A stretch of 64,000 bases of DNA from Desulfobacterales bacterium (GTDB taxonomy: Bacteria > Desulfobacterota > Desulfobacteria > Desulfobacterales > JAHDSC01): NCBI GenBank assembly GCA_016931455.1, contig JAFGES010000128.1, forward strand, positions 40,216 through 104,215, in the 5' to 3' direction. The position numbers and the translations under genes were made by a program. Below, piece after piece: positions 17,465 through 27,100 of this stretch (its first letter is position 1; each line of letters begins with the position of its first letter). The notes under the pieces were generated by a model. That model was not told the origin of the DNA and did no database searches. It was given only the letters and a program-made list of their open reading frames with translations.

Positions 17465-19158
17465 ACAGATTTATAGACGACTGGAAAAGACACTTTACGT
17501 TTGCCGCTCTTTTAAGCTGTTTTGTCAATATACTCCAACTTACATTTCCTTTTTACATGTTTGTCATTTACGGCAATGTCTGTACAAGCAACAGTATGAA
17601 CTCTCTGGTCACCTTTACCGTGGCGGCTGTTTACGCATTAATAATCCTTGCTTTTTTTAATTATGTCCGGTCACGGCTGCTGACAACGGCCGGCATTGAT
17701 CTGAACTCAAGATTTCGCAACAAGATTTATGCCGGCATGCTGAACAACCAGGCCGGCATTCAAAAGCCACCCTCTCTGCAGGTATTAAACGACCTTGAAA
17801 CGGTTAAGAACTTTTTTACAAATCCCGGCATTTATGCCTTGTTCGATGCGCCTTGGGCTCCCTTTTATCTTGCTTTGGTATTTCTTTTTCATCCGGTTCT
17901 AGGCGCCATTGCAACGTCAGGAGCTCTGATCATGCTTGGGCTCAGCATTCTTCAAGAATTTCTGGTTCGCGACAGCATGAAAAAAGCCAATATAAAACAC
18001 ATCCATAACCAGCGTTTTATCGATTCTTTTTTGCGCAATGCCGAAGTCGTCAACGGCATGGGCATGGTCGGGGCAATCAGTGACCGATGGGAAAAAGGCA
18101 ATAATGAAGTCATCATGAACCAGACGGTCAGCAGCCAACAGGCCGGGTTGATACAATCCATCATTAAACCGTTGCAAATACTTCTCCAAATTGTGATCTA
18201 TTTTTTCGGTGCCTACTACGCATTGACCCAGGGCTTTGATGTGGGGCTCATGGTGGCCGGTTCCATTATCATGGGCAGAGCCTTGGCTCCTTTGATGCAG
18301 ATCATGTCTACATGGAAATTCACTCTCCAGGCAAGGGAGGCATACAAAAGATTGGATACCTTTATAACCTTTCTTGATCAGCGTCAGGATCAGATGGTCT
18401 TGCCCGCCCCCCGGGGAAATCTGAATGTGATGCAGGCAACCCTCAGAATAGGAGAACGCTTTATTCTCCAAGGAGTCTCTTTTGAACTTGCCCGTGGTGA
18501 CTTCATGGGCATCATCGGAGCGAATGGGGCCGGCAAATCAACACTGTGCCGGGTTATTCTCGGGCTCTGGCCTGTCATGGCGGGAAAAGTCAACCTGGAT
18601 GGAATGGATCTTTTTTTATGGGATCAGGAACGTGTGGGCAAACACATCGGGTATCTGCCGCAGGAGGTAGATCTGTTTCCTGCATCTGTTGCAGAAAACA
18701 TAGCAAGGCTTGGAGAGATCGACTCTAAGAAAGTTGAAAAGGCAGCCAAAATATGCGGGCTTCACACCGTGGTTGAAACCCTTCCCGATGGATACCAAAC
18801 CCTGCTTAACAGCCGGGATGGAATACAGCTTTCCGGCGGACAAAAGCAGAGATTGGGACTGGCACGAGCGATCTATGGCGACCCTTGTTTGCTTGTTCTA
18901 GACGAGCCCACCTCGAATCTGGACGAGCAGGGAGAACAGGAGCTTTTAAATACCCTCAGGGCCATCAAAGAGACAAAGGAATGCACCTGTATCATGGTAA
19001 CACACAAGCCAGAACTGCTTCAGTCTATGGACAAAATCCTTGTGCTGCAAAACGGCATAATTTCTCTTTTCGGTCCCAAAGATCAGGTCTTTGCCAAACT
19101 TGCAGGCGCACAGCAGCCTAAACCGGCAGCAGCACCGGAAGCGGTCAGGTCGATATAA
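17461..19158 (+). CDS. Type I secretion ABC exporter 1 (PrtD type)
   Basis: A 565-residue half-transporter: a membrane domain with about five to six helices in residues 10-290, then an ATPase domain (about 330-540). It lacks an N-terminal C39 peptidase-like domain, as PrtD/AprD do. All ATPase motifs are intact: Walker A G-A-N-G-A-G-K-S (about 352-360), Q-loop Y-L-P-Q-E, signature LSGGQKQR, Walker B L-L-V-L-D-E (D481, E482), D-loop N-L-D, and switch His515 in V-T-H-K-P. It should energise export of the giant surface protein. The C-terminus has a short alanine/proline extension. Confidence 0.92.
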   Translation: MNRFIDDWKRHFTFAALLSCFVNILQLTFPFYMFVIYGNVCTSNSMNSLVTFTVAAVYALIILAFFNYVRSRLLTTAGIDLNSRFRNKIYAGMLNNQAGIQKPPSLQVLNDLETVKNFFTNPGIYALFDAPWAPFYLALVFLFHPVLGAIATSGALIMLGLSILQEFLVRDSMKKANIKHIHNQRFIDSFLRNAEVVNGMGMVGAISDRWEKGNNEVIMNQTVSSQQAGLIQSIIKPLQILLQIVIYFFGAYYALTQGFDVGLMVAGSIIMGRALAPLMQIMSTWKFTLQAREAYKRLDTFITFLDQRQDQMVLPAPRGNLNVMQATLRIGERFILQGVSFELARGDFMGIIGANGAGKSTLCRVILGLWPVMAGKVNLDGMDLFLWDQERVGKHIGYLPQEVDLFPASVAENIARLGEIDSKKVEKAAKICGLHTVVETLPDGYQTLLNSRDGIQLSGGQKQRLGLARAIYGDPCLLVLDEPTSNLDEQGEQELLNTLRAIKETKECTCIMVTHKPELLQSMDKILVLQNGIISLFGPKDQVFAKLAGAQQPKPAAAPEAVRSI

Positions 19159-19161
19159 TCT

Positions 19162-20811
19162 ATGGTACACTTTTTACGCAAATGTTTGAAGTATTTTGTT
19201 TTTGCCGGTATCTTCAGTCTCTTCATCAATTCGCTTTACCTGACATTTCCCATCTATATGGAGGCCATCTATGTCAGGGTCCTTGCAAGCGCCAGTTTTT
19301 CAACGCTTTATGCGATAACCGTCGGGGCGGTGATCGCTCTGCTCGTTCTAGGAATTCTCGATTTTCTGCGTTCCAGGATTCTCGTCAAAGCCGGAATCCG
19401 GATGGATAGACTCCTCGGGCGCCGAGTCTTAAAGGATATGCTGAAGGATTCCTCCAGGATAGACACACCTCAATACAATCAAGGTCTTACGGATATAAAC
19501 GTCCTTAGAAACTATTTTGCAGGCAATGCAATTTTTGCTTTTTTTGATGTTCCCTGGATACCGGTCTACCTGGGCGTCATCTACTTGATGCATCCCATCT
19601 TGGGATATACGGCAACAGGAGGTGCTGCAGTTATTTTAGTTATGGGACTATTGCAGAATGTCTTGACAAAAAACGACCTTGAAAAAGTGAATGATTTGAA
19701 AGACGGGGAGAGAAAATTCATCCTGAAAAGCCTGCACAACGCCGAAATGCTCAAGAGCATGGGAATGCTGGGAAATACAGCCCGACACTGGAACAAAATC
19801 AACGACCGCAAAATGGGGGGCCAGGAAAAATCCGACAAAAAAGGACAGGTATTAAATTCGGTCAGCACAAGTTTCAGGGCCTTTATGCAGGTTCTGATCT
19901 ATTGCGTCGGCGCACTGCTTGTCATAAAAAATGAAGTCAATATAGGATCGATCATTGCCGCATCCATCATCATGGGTCGGGCCCTTGCGCCGGTTCAGCA
20001 AGGTATCGCTGCCTGGAGGCAGACCATCGGAGCGAAGGCTTCCTACAAACGCCTCAACGGACTGCTGAAGACTTCCAAAGCGGATAAACTGATTAAGATT
20101 GAAAGCCTTAAGGGAGAACTTGAGGTTAAAAACGTTGGACTTGAAATCAAAAAAAAAACGATCATCGAAGACCTCTCCTTCAGCCTGAAAGCAGGTGAAA
20201 GCCTTGGGTTGATCGGCCGGAATGGAGCCGGCAAAACCTCCTTGTGCAGGATGCTGCTGGGAATCTGGGAACCGAGTACAGGCGAAATCCTCCTGGACGG
20301 GCACGAGGTCGGAAAGCTTGATCCCGATTCCCTCGGACCTTTTGTCGGTTACCTGCCTCAGGATATCGAACTTTTCACCGGTACCGTCAGCGAAAATATC
20401 GCCCGTATGGGCACGATCGATTCAAAAATGGTTGTCGAAGCTGCAGGGATGGCGGGAGCCCATGAAGTGATTCTCCGATTTATTCAGGGATATGAAACCG
20501 ATATCGGAGAGGCGGGCGTGAGTCTTTCAGGGGGCCAGCGGCAACGGGTGGGGCTTGCAAGAGCCGTGTATGGAAATCCTGCTCTGGTTATACTGGATGA
20601 ACCCAATTCAAATCTGGATGAAGCCGGCGAGATGGATTTGGTTCATGCCCTTAAACGATTAAAAGCCCAGGGAACAACAGTTATCATGATTACCCACAAA
20701 CCGAGCCTCTTATCCGGAGTAGACAAGATTCTCGTTTTAAAACAGGGAGATAGACCGGACTTTGGAACCCGGGACGAGGTGTTTGCAAGGGCTTTGAAGA
20801 AAGATTTATAA
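19162..20811 (+). CDS. Type I secretion ABC exporter 2 (PrtD type)
   Basis: A 549-residue half-transporter with the same design as its two neighbours, about 3 bases after exporter 1. The membrane domain begins F-L-R-K-C-L-K-Y-F-V-F-A-G-I, closely resembling exporter 3 (Y-L-K-S-C-F-K-Y-F-V-F-I-S-F), so 2 and 3 look like the closer pair. The ATPase is complete: G-R-N-G-A-G-K-T (about 352), Y-L-P-Q-D, LSGGQRQR, V-I-L-D-E (D479, E480), N-L-D and I-T-H-K-P. It is probably catalytically active. Confidence 0.92.
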   Translation: MVHFLRKCLKYFVFAGIFSLFINSLYLTFPIYMEAIYVRVLASASFSTLYAITVGAVIALLVLGILDFLRSRILVKAGIRMDRLLGRRVLKDMLKDSSRIDTPQYNQGLTDINVLRNYFAGNAIFAFFDVPWIPVYLGVIYLMHPILGYTATGGAAVILVMGLLQNVLTKNDLEKVNDLKDGERKFILKSLHNAEMLKSMGMLGNTARHWNKINDRKMGGQEKSDKKGQVLNSVSTSFRAFMQVLIYCVGALLVIKNEVNIGSIIAASIIMGRALAPVQQGIAAWRQTIGAKASYKRLNGLLKTSKADKLIKIESLKGELEVKNVGLEIKKKTIIEDLSFSLKAGESLGLIGRNGAGKTSLCRMLLGIWEPSTGEILLDGHEVGKLDPDSLGPFVGYLPQDIELFTGTVSENIARMGTIDSKMVVEAAGMAGAHEVILRFIQGYETDIGEAGVSLSGGQRQRVGLARAVYGNPALVILDEPNSNLDEAGEMDLVHALKRLKAQGTTVIMITHKPSLLSGVDKILVLKQGDRPDFGTRDEVFARALKKDL

Positions 20812-20826
20812 TGATGGAGAAAATGA

Positions 20827-22542
20827 ATGCGTGACTACTTGAAATCCTGTTTTAAATATTTTGTTTTCATCTCTTTTTTCGGGATGTGCATCCACCTCAT
20901 CTACCTAATTGTTCCCATATATATGATGGTTATTTGCGACCGCGTGCTCTACAGTTTCAGTACGGCTACACTGATGACCCTCAGCGCGCTTACACTTTTT
21001 TCGCTGATTATCATGGGCATTCTGGACTATATTCGCTCTAAAATGCTGTTGCAGGCAGGCTTTGCCTTGGAACAAAAAATGTTGCCCGCGGTTCTATCCA
21101 CGCTCCACAACAGTGCGATTGCCATCAACACACCGAGGTATACCCGCGGATTACAGGACCTGATGCTTGTCGGAGAGGCCATTGCCGGATTTAAAATCAT
21201 GAGATTTCTGGACCTTCCCTGGGTGGTGATCTATCTTGCTCTTCTTTATTTCATGCATCCGATCATCGGGCTTGTCGCAACGGCCGGCCTTGGGATGATC
21301 GCTCTGTTTCAGTTCCTGCTCAAAATCCTCAATACGAAACGGTATACGGCTTCCAGCGCCGCTGCTTCGGCAGCTTCCAACTTTCTATCGACGACGATCC
21401 GCAATGCAGAGCTTATCACCGGCATGGGTATGCTTACCGATGTAACAGATAAATACGGCAGAGCAGACAAACGGATGCGGACGGACAAATATGCGGCTGA
21501 AAATCACACATGCACCATCGGTGGCGTCAAGGCAACCCTGCAGGGAATCTTTACCGCAGGTCTTTTCGGAACCGGTGCCTATCTGTTTTTTAACCATGAA
21601 ATTACCATTGGAATCATTTTTGCCGGGGTTATCATCATGACCCGGCTGTTTTCTCCCCTTGATTTGAGTTTTGGATCTTTCAAATCTTCGATTGAAGCCG
21701 TTGCTGCCTATAGGCGCCTGACCCATCGAATAGACCTGAAAGAGGGCAATAGCACCCTCTCTCTTCCCCGGCCCGAAGGAAAGCTTCAAGCGGAAAATGT
21801 CATCCTGGCCGTGCAAAATCGTACACTTCTTCGTAATATATCGTTTCAGCTTGAGCCCGGCGAGACCCTTGGAATCTTCGGGCCTTCAGCCGCCGGCAAG
21901 ACGGCCCTGGTACGGGTGATTCTGGGAATATGGCTTCCTCAGGCTGGAAAGATGCGCCTTGACGGTGCGGAAATAACCCAGTGGAAACGGGAAGACCTGG
22001 GGAAATACCTTGGATATTTACCCCAGGAGACGGAATTTTTCCAGGGAACCGTTGGTGAAAACATAGCTAGGCTGAAAAAAGTCGATTCCGATAAAGTGAT
22101 CCTTGCCGCAAAAAAGGCTCACTGTCACGATATGATCTTAAAACTTCCCCAGGGATATGATTTCATGATTGACGGAACCGGGAAAAATCTTTCCTGCGGC
22201 CAGAGACAGCAGATCGCTCTGGCACGGGCACTGTACGATGATCCGCAAGTGATTGCCATGGATCAACCCCAGCAGAACCTGGACGACATTGGATTCAAGG
22301 CGTTGTTTACGGCATTGCAGATATTGAGAAAAGAGAAAAAGAGTGTGGTTATTGTCACGGATAGACCGAATATCTTGATAAACACGGACAAACTCTTAAT
22401 GCTCAAAGACGGTCAGGTGGCCATGTTCGGTCCAAGCCGGGAGGTCCTTGCGAAACTGACTCATCAGCAGGCACAAACAAAAATTCAATCCCCGCAGCAG
22501 GCACAGGCGACTCCGGGCATCGAACAAATCAAGCAGAACTGA
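20827..22542 (+). CDS. Type I secretion ABC exporter 3 with a degenerate ATPase site
   Basis: A 571-residue half-transporter, 15 bases after exporter 2. Walker A (G-P-S-A-A-G-K-T, about 352-359) and the Q-loop are kept, but three catalytic motifs differ from its neighbours. The signature is L-S-C-G-Q (Cys457). Walker B reads A-M-D-Q, so the catalytic Glu is Gln480. The switch His is Asp512 (V-T-D-R-P). These changes usually remove hydrolysis but allow ATP binding, as in heterodimeric ABC proteins with one degenerate site. It is full length and in frame, with no sign of decay, so the loss looks selected. It may pair with exporter 1 or 2. The C-terminus is glutamine-rich. Confidence 0.9.
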   Translation: MRDYLKSCFKYFVFISFFGMCIHLIYLIVPIYMMVICDRVLYSFSTATLMTLSALTLFSLIIMGILDYIRSKMLLQAGFALEQKMLPAVLSTLHNSAIAINTPRYTRGLQDLMLVGEAIAGFKIMRFLDLPWVVIYLALLYFMHPIIGLVATAGLGMIALFQFLLKILNTKRYTASSAAASAASNFLSTTIRNAELITGMGMLTDVTDKYGRADKRMRTDKYAAENHTCTIGGVKATLQGIFTAGLFGTGAYLFFNHEITIGIIFAGVIIMTRLFSPLDLSFGSFKSSIEAVAAYRRLTHRIDLKEGNSTLSLPRPEGKLQAENVILAVQNRTLLRNISFQLEPGETLGIFGPSAAGKTALVRVILGIWLPQAGKMRLDGAEITQWKREDLGKYLGYLPQETEFFQGTVGENIARLKKVDSDKVILAAKKAHCHDMILKLPQGYDFMIDGTGKNLSCGQRQQIALARALYDDPQVIAMDQPQQNLDDIGFKALFTALQILRKEKKSVVIVTDRPNILINTDKLLMLKDGQVAMFGPSREVLAKLTHQQAQTKIQSPQQAQATPGIEQIKQN

Positions 22543-22556
22543 TTAGGAGATAAACA

Positions 22557-23870
22557 ATGGATGAAAAGAACCCACTTTTAAATACCAATCCAACCAAATT
22601 TATTATTGCCGGGCTATTGGTTATATTTTTCTTTTTCGGCGGTTTTGCCGCATGGTCTGTATTTTTTCCGTTTCAAGGCGCGGTGATTGCGCCGGGTATA
22701 GTGAAGGTTTTCGGAGAACGAAAAATCGTGCAGCACCTGGAAGGTGGAATCATCGATGAAATTCTTGTCAAGGAAGGCGACGAGGTTGAAAAGGGTGATA
22801 TTCTTATCAGACTGAAAAGCATTAGAGTCGAGGCCAACGTGGACCTTCTCAAGGGCAGGCTGTATACAAAACTGGCCGAATATGACCGGCTCACCGCCGA
22901 AGTTGAGATGGCTTCACAAATCTCGTGGTCTCAAGAGCTTCTCAATCAGCAAGAGGATAAAAATGTGGTCAAGATCATGAATTCGGAAAAGGAAATATTT
23001 TTCTCCCGTCGTTCCGACATGGAAGGAAAAATCGCACTGTATCTCTCCCAGATAGAGCAGCTTGAGTTCAGAATCGATGGTGCCAATGAAGAGTTTACCA
23101 CCCAGAAAGAGATTATAGCCAACCTGGAAGAGGAAGTTGAAGTCAAAAAAGAGCTGTTCCGGGAAAACTACATGGGAAAGCCTGAAATTATGGAACTGCA
23201 AAGAAGGCTTTCAGAGCATAAGGGCCGTCGGGGTAAGTTAAAGCAGGACATGGCGGAGTATCGGCAGATGATCGAAGAGTACAAGCTCAGGATCATCGAC
23301 ATAAAGAATCAGTACCGCGAACAGGCCATTACGCAGCTCGGAGAAACAAAGGATGTCATATTTGAGATCAGAGAGCAGATCAAGCCGGCCAAGGATACGC
23401 AAACGCGTCTGACGGTCAGGGCACCGATCAGCGGTGAAGTGATCAACATGCGGGTTCATTCGGAAGAAAGCGGTGTCATCACCCCCGGAATGCCGCTGCT
23501 TGACATTGTTCCGGCCGAATCAAAGCTGATCATCAGTGCACGGGTAAGCCCCGCAGATATTACCCGGGTACAAAAAGGACAAACCACAAAGGTTCAGCTT
23601 AGTGCATTCGACCGAAACTCAACCCCGCCGGTTCCCGGTACCGTAACCTATATTGCAGCGGATCTGGTCAGTGAACAGACCCCGAGAGGATTGTCCAGCT
23701 ATTATATTGCCCATATTGAAGTGACTCAAAAGGATCTAAAGGAAAACAACGCCTATCTGTCTCCCGGAATGCCGGCCGCATGCTACATCACAACAGATAA
23801 ACGCAGCGTAATCAGCTATCTGCTGGAACCGCTTCTGATAAACGCCGATCGGGCCATGCGGGAAGGATGA
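22557..23870 (+). CDS. HlyD/PrtE family membrane fusion (adaptor) protein
   Basis: A 437-residue protein. One membrane helix near residues 13-36 (F-I-I-A-G-L-L-V-I-F-F-F-F-G-G-F-A-A-W). A split lipoyl domain follows (V-F-G-E-R-K-I-V-Q-H-L-E-G-G-I-I-D-E-I, with V-K-E-G-D-E-V), then a long periplasmic coiled coil (about 90-270), then the second lipoyl half (L-T-V-R-A-P-I-S-G-E-V) and a beta-barrel domain. The length and pattern fit the AprE/PrtE type. It links the inner-membrane ABC unit to a TolC channel. It is the only adaptor for three exporters, 14 bases after exporter 3, and ends the operon. Confidence 0.92.
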   Translation: MDEKNPLLNTNPTKFIIAGLLVIFFFFGGFAAWSVFFPFQGAVIAPGIVKVFGERKIVQHLEGGIIDEILVKEGDEVEKGDILIRLKSIRVEANVDLLKGRLYTKLAEYDRLTAEVEMASQISWSQELLNQQEDKNVVKIMNSEKEIFFSRRSDMEGKIALYLSQIEQLEFRIDGANEEFTTQKEIIANLEEEVEVKKELFRENYMGKPEIMELQRRLSEHKGRRGKLKQDMAEYRQMIEEYKLRIIDIKNQYREQAITQLGETKDVIFEIREQIKPAKDTQTRLTVRAPISGEVINMRVHSEESGVITPGMPLLDIVPAESKLIISARVSPADITRVQKGQTTKVQLSAFDRNSTPPVPGTVTYIAADLVSEQTPRGLSSYYIAHIEVTQKDLKENNAYLSPGMPAACYITTDKRSVISYLLEPLLINADRAMREG

Positions 23871-23970
23871 TTTTCCACTTTTCGGGTATGGCGGCAAAAA
23901 TAAGAAGAGGCCTAGGCAACTTCTCAATTCTAAAGGTATCTCAAGGTATTTTTTTGCTTATTTTCAAACG

Positions 23971-24011
23971 AATCAGCTCTGCTTCAAATAAATGAAGCAG
24001 AGCTGATTTTT
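23971..24011 (+). terminator. Terminator of the type I secretion operon
   Basis: A perfect 16-bp inverted repeat (AATCAGCTCTGCTTCA, 6-base loop, TGAAGCAGAGCTGATT) followed by T residues (24007-24011). It lies 100 bases after hlyD in the converging gap. It reads best on the plus strand. Confidence 0.8.
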
Positions 24012-24079
24012 ACAGGGGCAATAAGCCCTCTTAAGTTTTAGTTAATTGATCCCAACTGCAACAAATTCAACTGTACCGA

Positions 24080-24107
24080 CCTTAAGCCGCCTTGCGGCGG
24101 CTTAAGG
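24080..24107. repeat. GC-rich 12-bp perfect hairpin near the end of the giant gene
   Basis: CCTTAAGCCGCC, TTGC loop, GGCGGCTTAAGG, 27 bases past the stop of the 2733-residue gene. It has no T tract on either strand, so it may be an mRNA 3'-end stabiliser or a weak terminator rather than a classical one. Confidence 0.6.
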
Positions 24108-24134
24108 CGTCCTTGGCTTCTTGCTTGACCGGAA

Positions 24135-27100
24135 TTAGGCAATCAGGTCAGTGGGTACCAGTACATCGTCTACCGTACCGATCAACTTCAATTCTCCCGC
24201 TGCAACTTCATTTGCGGAAGCCGCAGTATCATTAAACTCATAGATGCCTGTTGAGTCGTTGTCCGCGATAACAATGTAAGCCTTTGCATCCGCATCAGTC
24301 CAGGTAGCTGCTAAACTTAAATCAGCTGCCGCAATAGCAGCCGATTCAGCAGCACCAGCAGCCCCCGAACCATAATAGTAAATTTCATTGGCGGTGGTTG
24401 TCAGAGCACCGGCTACTTGCGTTGCCAAACTGTCAGCATCACCAAAAGCAGATAGGTCAATCTTATCACCGTCGCCCCCAATAACACCGGAGAAGTTAGA
24501 GATGGCAGTAGTCAGAGTTGGGTTTACCTTATATTCAAAAATATCTTGAACAAGCGCAACACCATCGGCACCGGAATCAGCAGTCACGATACTTCCGAGA
24601 TCCGTATGAGTGATGGAGTGTGCAGCATTTAAAATATTACTGGTAAACGCGTCAGCAGTGACAGGATCTACAGTATCGTCAATGCGGGCTTGCACAAGCC
24701 CTGCGGCTGACCCAGTAATGTCGTAAGTTTCAGGATTAATGGCCAAATCAACGTTGAAGGGCGTGCCGCTGATGTTATATGTCACATCAACCGTCAGACT
24801 GTTCAGCTCAGCCAGGTCCGCTGCTGTGTCGGCAACACCTGCTTCAAGCGCACCAAACTGTTTTGCATTCAATATCAAGTCAGCATCAGCATCGGCGTCA
24901 ACATCAATTTGCGTAAGACCGGCTATTGCTGTGAGATCAACGGTTCCACCGGCAACATTGCCTTGTATGTTGGTAACACCAATGTTTGACAAATCAACTC
25001 CACTGGCCAGATCTGTCAGGATCAACGTAGCAACGCCGTCTTCCGTAATGGTAAGACCATCGGCCTGGGCACCGGTCATTGTTACGGTATCACCCTTGAT
25101 CACTATGTCAAAAGCACCAAAGTCAACAGCTGCATCAAAGACAACCTTGTCGTTAACCGTGTCATCAATAATAGCGGTCATTGAGCCTGCCTTAATGCTA
25201 CTCAGATCAAAGGCATCAACATCCATATCCGTGTCAGTATCAACAGTATCATCAATGTTGACTACCACCGCGCCATCGGCACCGCTATTTTCACCAAGGA
25301 TAGTCTGACCGTCAGCCTGTACAGAGGTCAGGGTAACTGTCTGTGCAAGCGGCTGATCGCCCGGTGTGACGGGATCGACATCCGTAATGGTATACAGTGT
25401 CGGAAAGGTGATGGTTCCAACCTCGGCACCTTCCACAAACTCAATGTCATAAACCTCAATTTTGCTCAGGTCGATATCATCAAGAGCCGTATCAACACTG
25501 ACCGTTCCTTCACCGTTAATCGTGACACCGTCAAGTATGGATCCTTCAGCCTGCAAATCTGCACCACTGGCAACCGTAACCTCTGCCGCTCCCAGATCAC
25601 CGGTAAAGATCACATTTTGATCTACAGCCGCAGTGACTGTGGTGGCGGTCAGGCCGGACAGGTCAGCATCCGAGTTCAAGGAAAGATCCTGCACTGCTAC
25701 TGTTCCAGCACCATCGGCAATAACTTTCCATGATGTTGTAGGATCGCCTGTGGCATTGCCGGTCTGCTGGGCCGACAAGGTTAATGTAGCGTCTTTACCA
25801 ACGGTAAATGACGGGGTCACGTCATCAGAAGTATCGCCACCGGTTGCAGAATCATTACGATCTACAGGTGTAATATCACCAGTAACCGATACCTCGCCGT
25901 CACCAGTAATATTCACATGAGCTACGCCAAGTTTTGCGCCGTTAAGTGCGATCGTCTCCGGCAGGGTATCAATGTCATCATCATCAGTGGTATCAACATC
26001 GACATTTACGCTGCCGGTATCACCGGCTGTGGTCATAACTTTTGAAAGGTCCGCGTCAGGTAATTCTTCAAAATCCAGAATCTCCACCGTACCGGCACCG
26101 GTCACGGTAGTACCATCAATCTGTGCAGCTGACAGTGTCAGGGTTGAACCTGCAGGAACATCAATGGCTGTGGTCCCATTCAAAAACAGTCCTTCATCCA
26201 GACCTGCAGTACTCTCATCATCCACCAGCATGGTCAAGTCAACATCCCCATCCAGTGTGAGAGCAACGTTATTTAAGATCAGCGTACCACCGGCATTAAA
26301 GACAACGTCTTCGGTTATGGTCAGGTTGCTTTTACCAAAGGTCCAGGATTCACCTGCAACCAGTTCCGGCGTTGTGTCGGTACCGTCAACCTTGGCTGTC
26401 CCCAGGGTAGCCGTGACTGTGCCGGCTGCTGGGCCAACGGTTAAGTTGAAACCCGTCGACAGGACGTCGGGATCGGCCAGAGATCCGTCAATGGCAGCAA
26501 TCACACCCAGATCGGTCTCACCGGTATTGGTAATTTCAATGGTGCTTAGATCCGGTCCATAAACACCGGCATAGTATTCAGGAACTGCAGCATCCTCATC
26601 AATCACGCTTCCGAATACAACATTTGCGCTACCGGCAATGGTCAATGTTTCCGTATCGGCAACAGCCGCAGCAGGTGAACCGCCGGTAACCGTCAATACA
26701 CCTGCATTGTTAGTAACGGTTAATCCCGTGATATCCGCATCTGTGGTGTCAAGGGATTTAACTTCTACATCACCGTCACCGTTTATGGTGAAAGTTGCTG
26801 TGGAGCCACCACCCAATAACTCATCGCCGTCATCAGAGAAATAGATTGTACCGGCAACCAGATCATTACCGCCAGCACGCGCTGTTCCCGTATTCACGAC
26901 AACATATCCCAAGTCAAAATCATCACTTCCACTTTGGACATCACCAATGGTATTGGCAGCAGTGGGGTAAGGTATTTGACCGGGGCCGCCTCCATATTCA
27001 TTGCCTTCCGGCAACAGATAATCAGCATTACCCGTACCATCTGCAAGGAAGGAGTTGATGGTCAGCGTATTGAACTCATCATCATTGGAAATGGGAGCCG

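Noticed and set aside
24080..24107. GC-rich hairpin as a factor-independent terminator
   Set aside because: The stem is perfect, but no T run follows on either strand, so it is listed only as a repeat.
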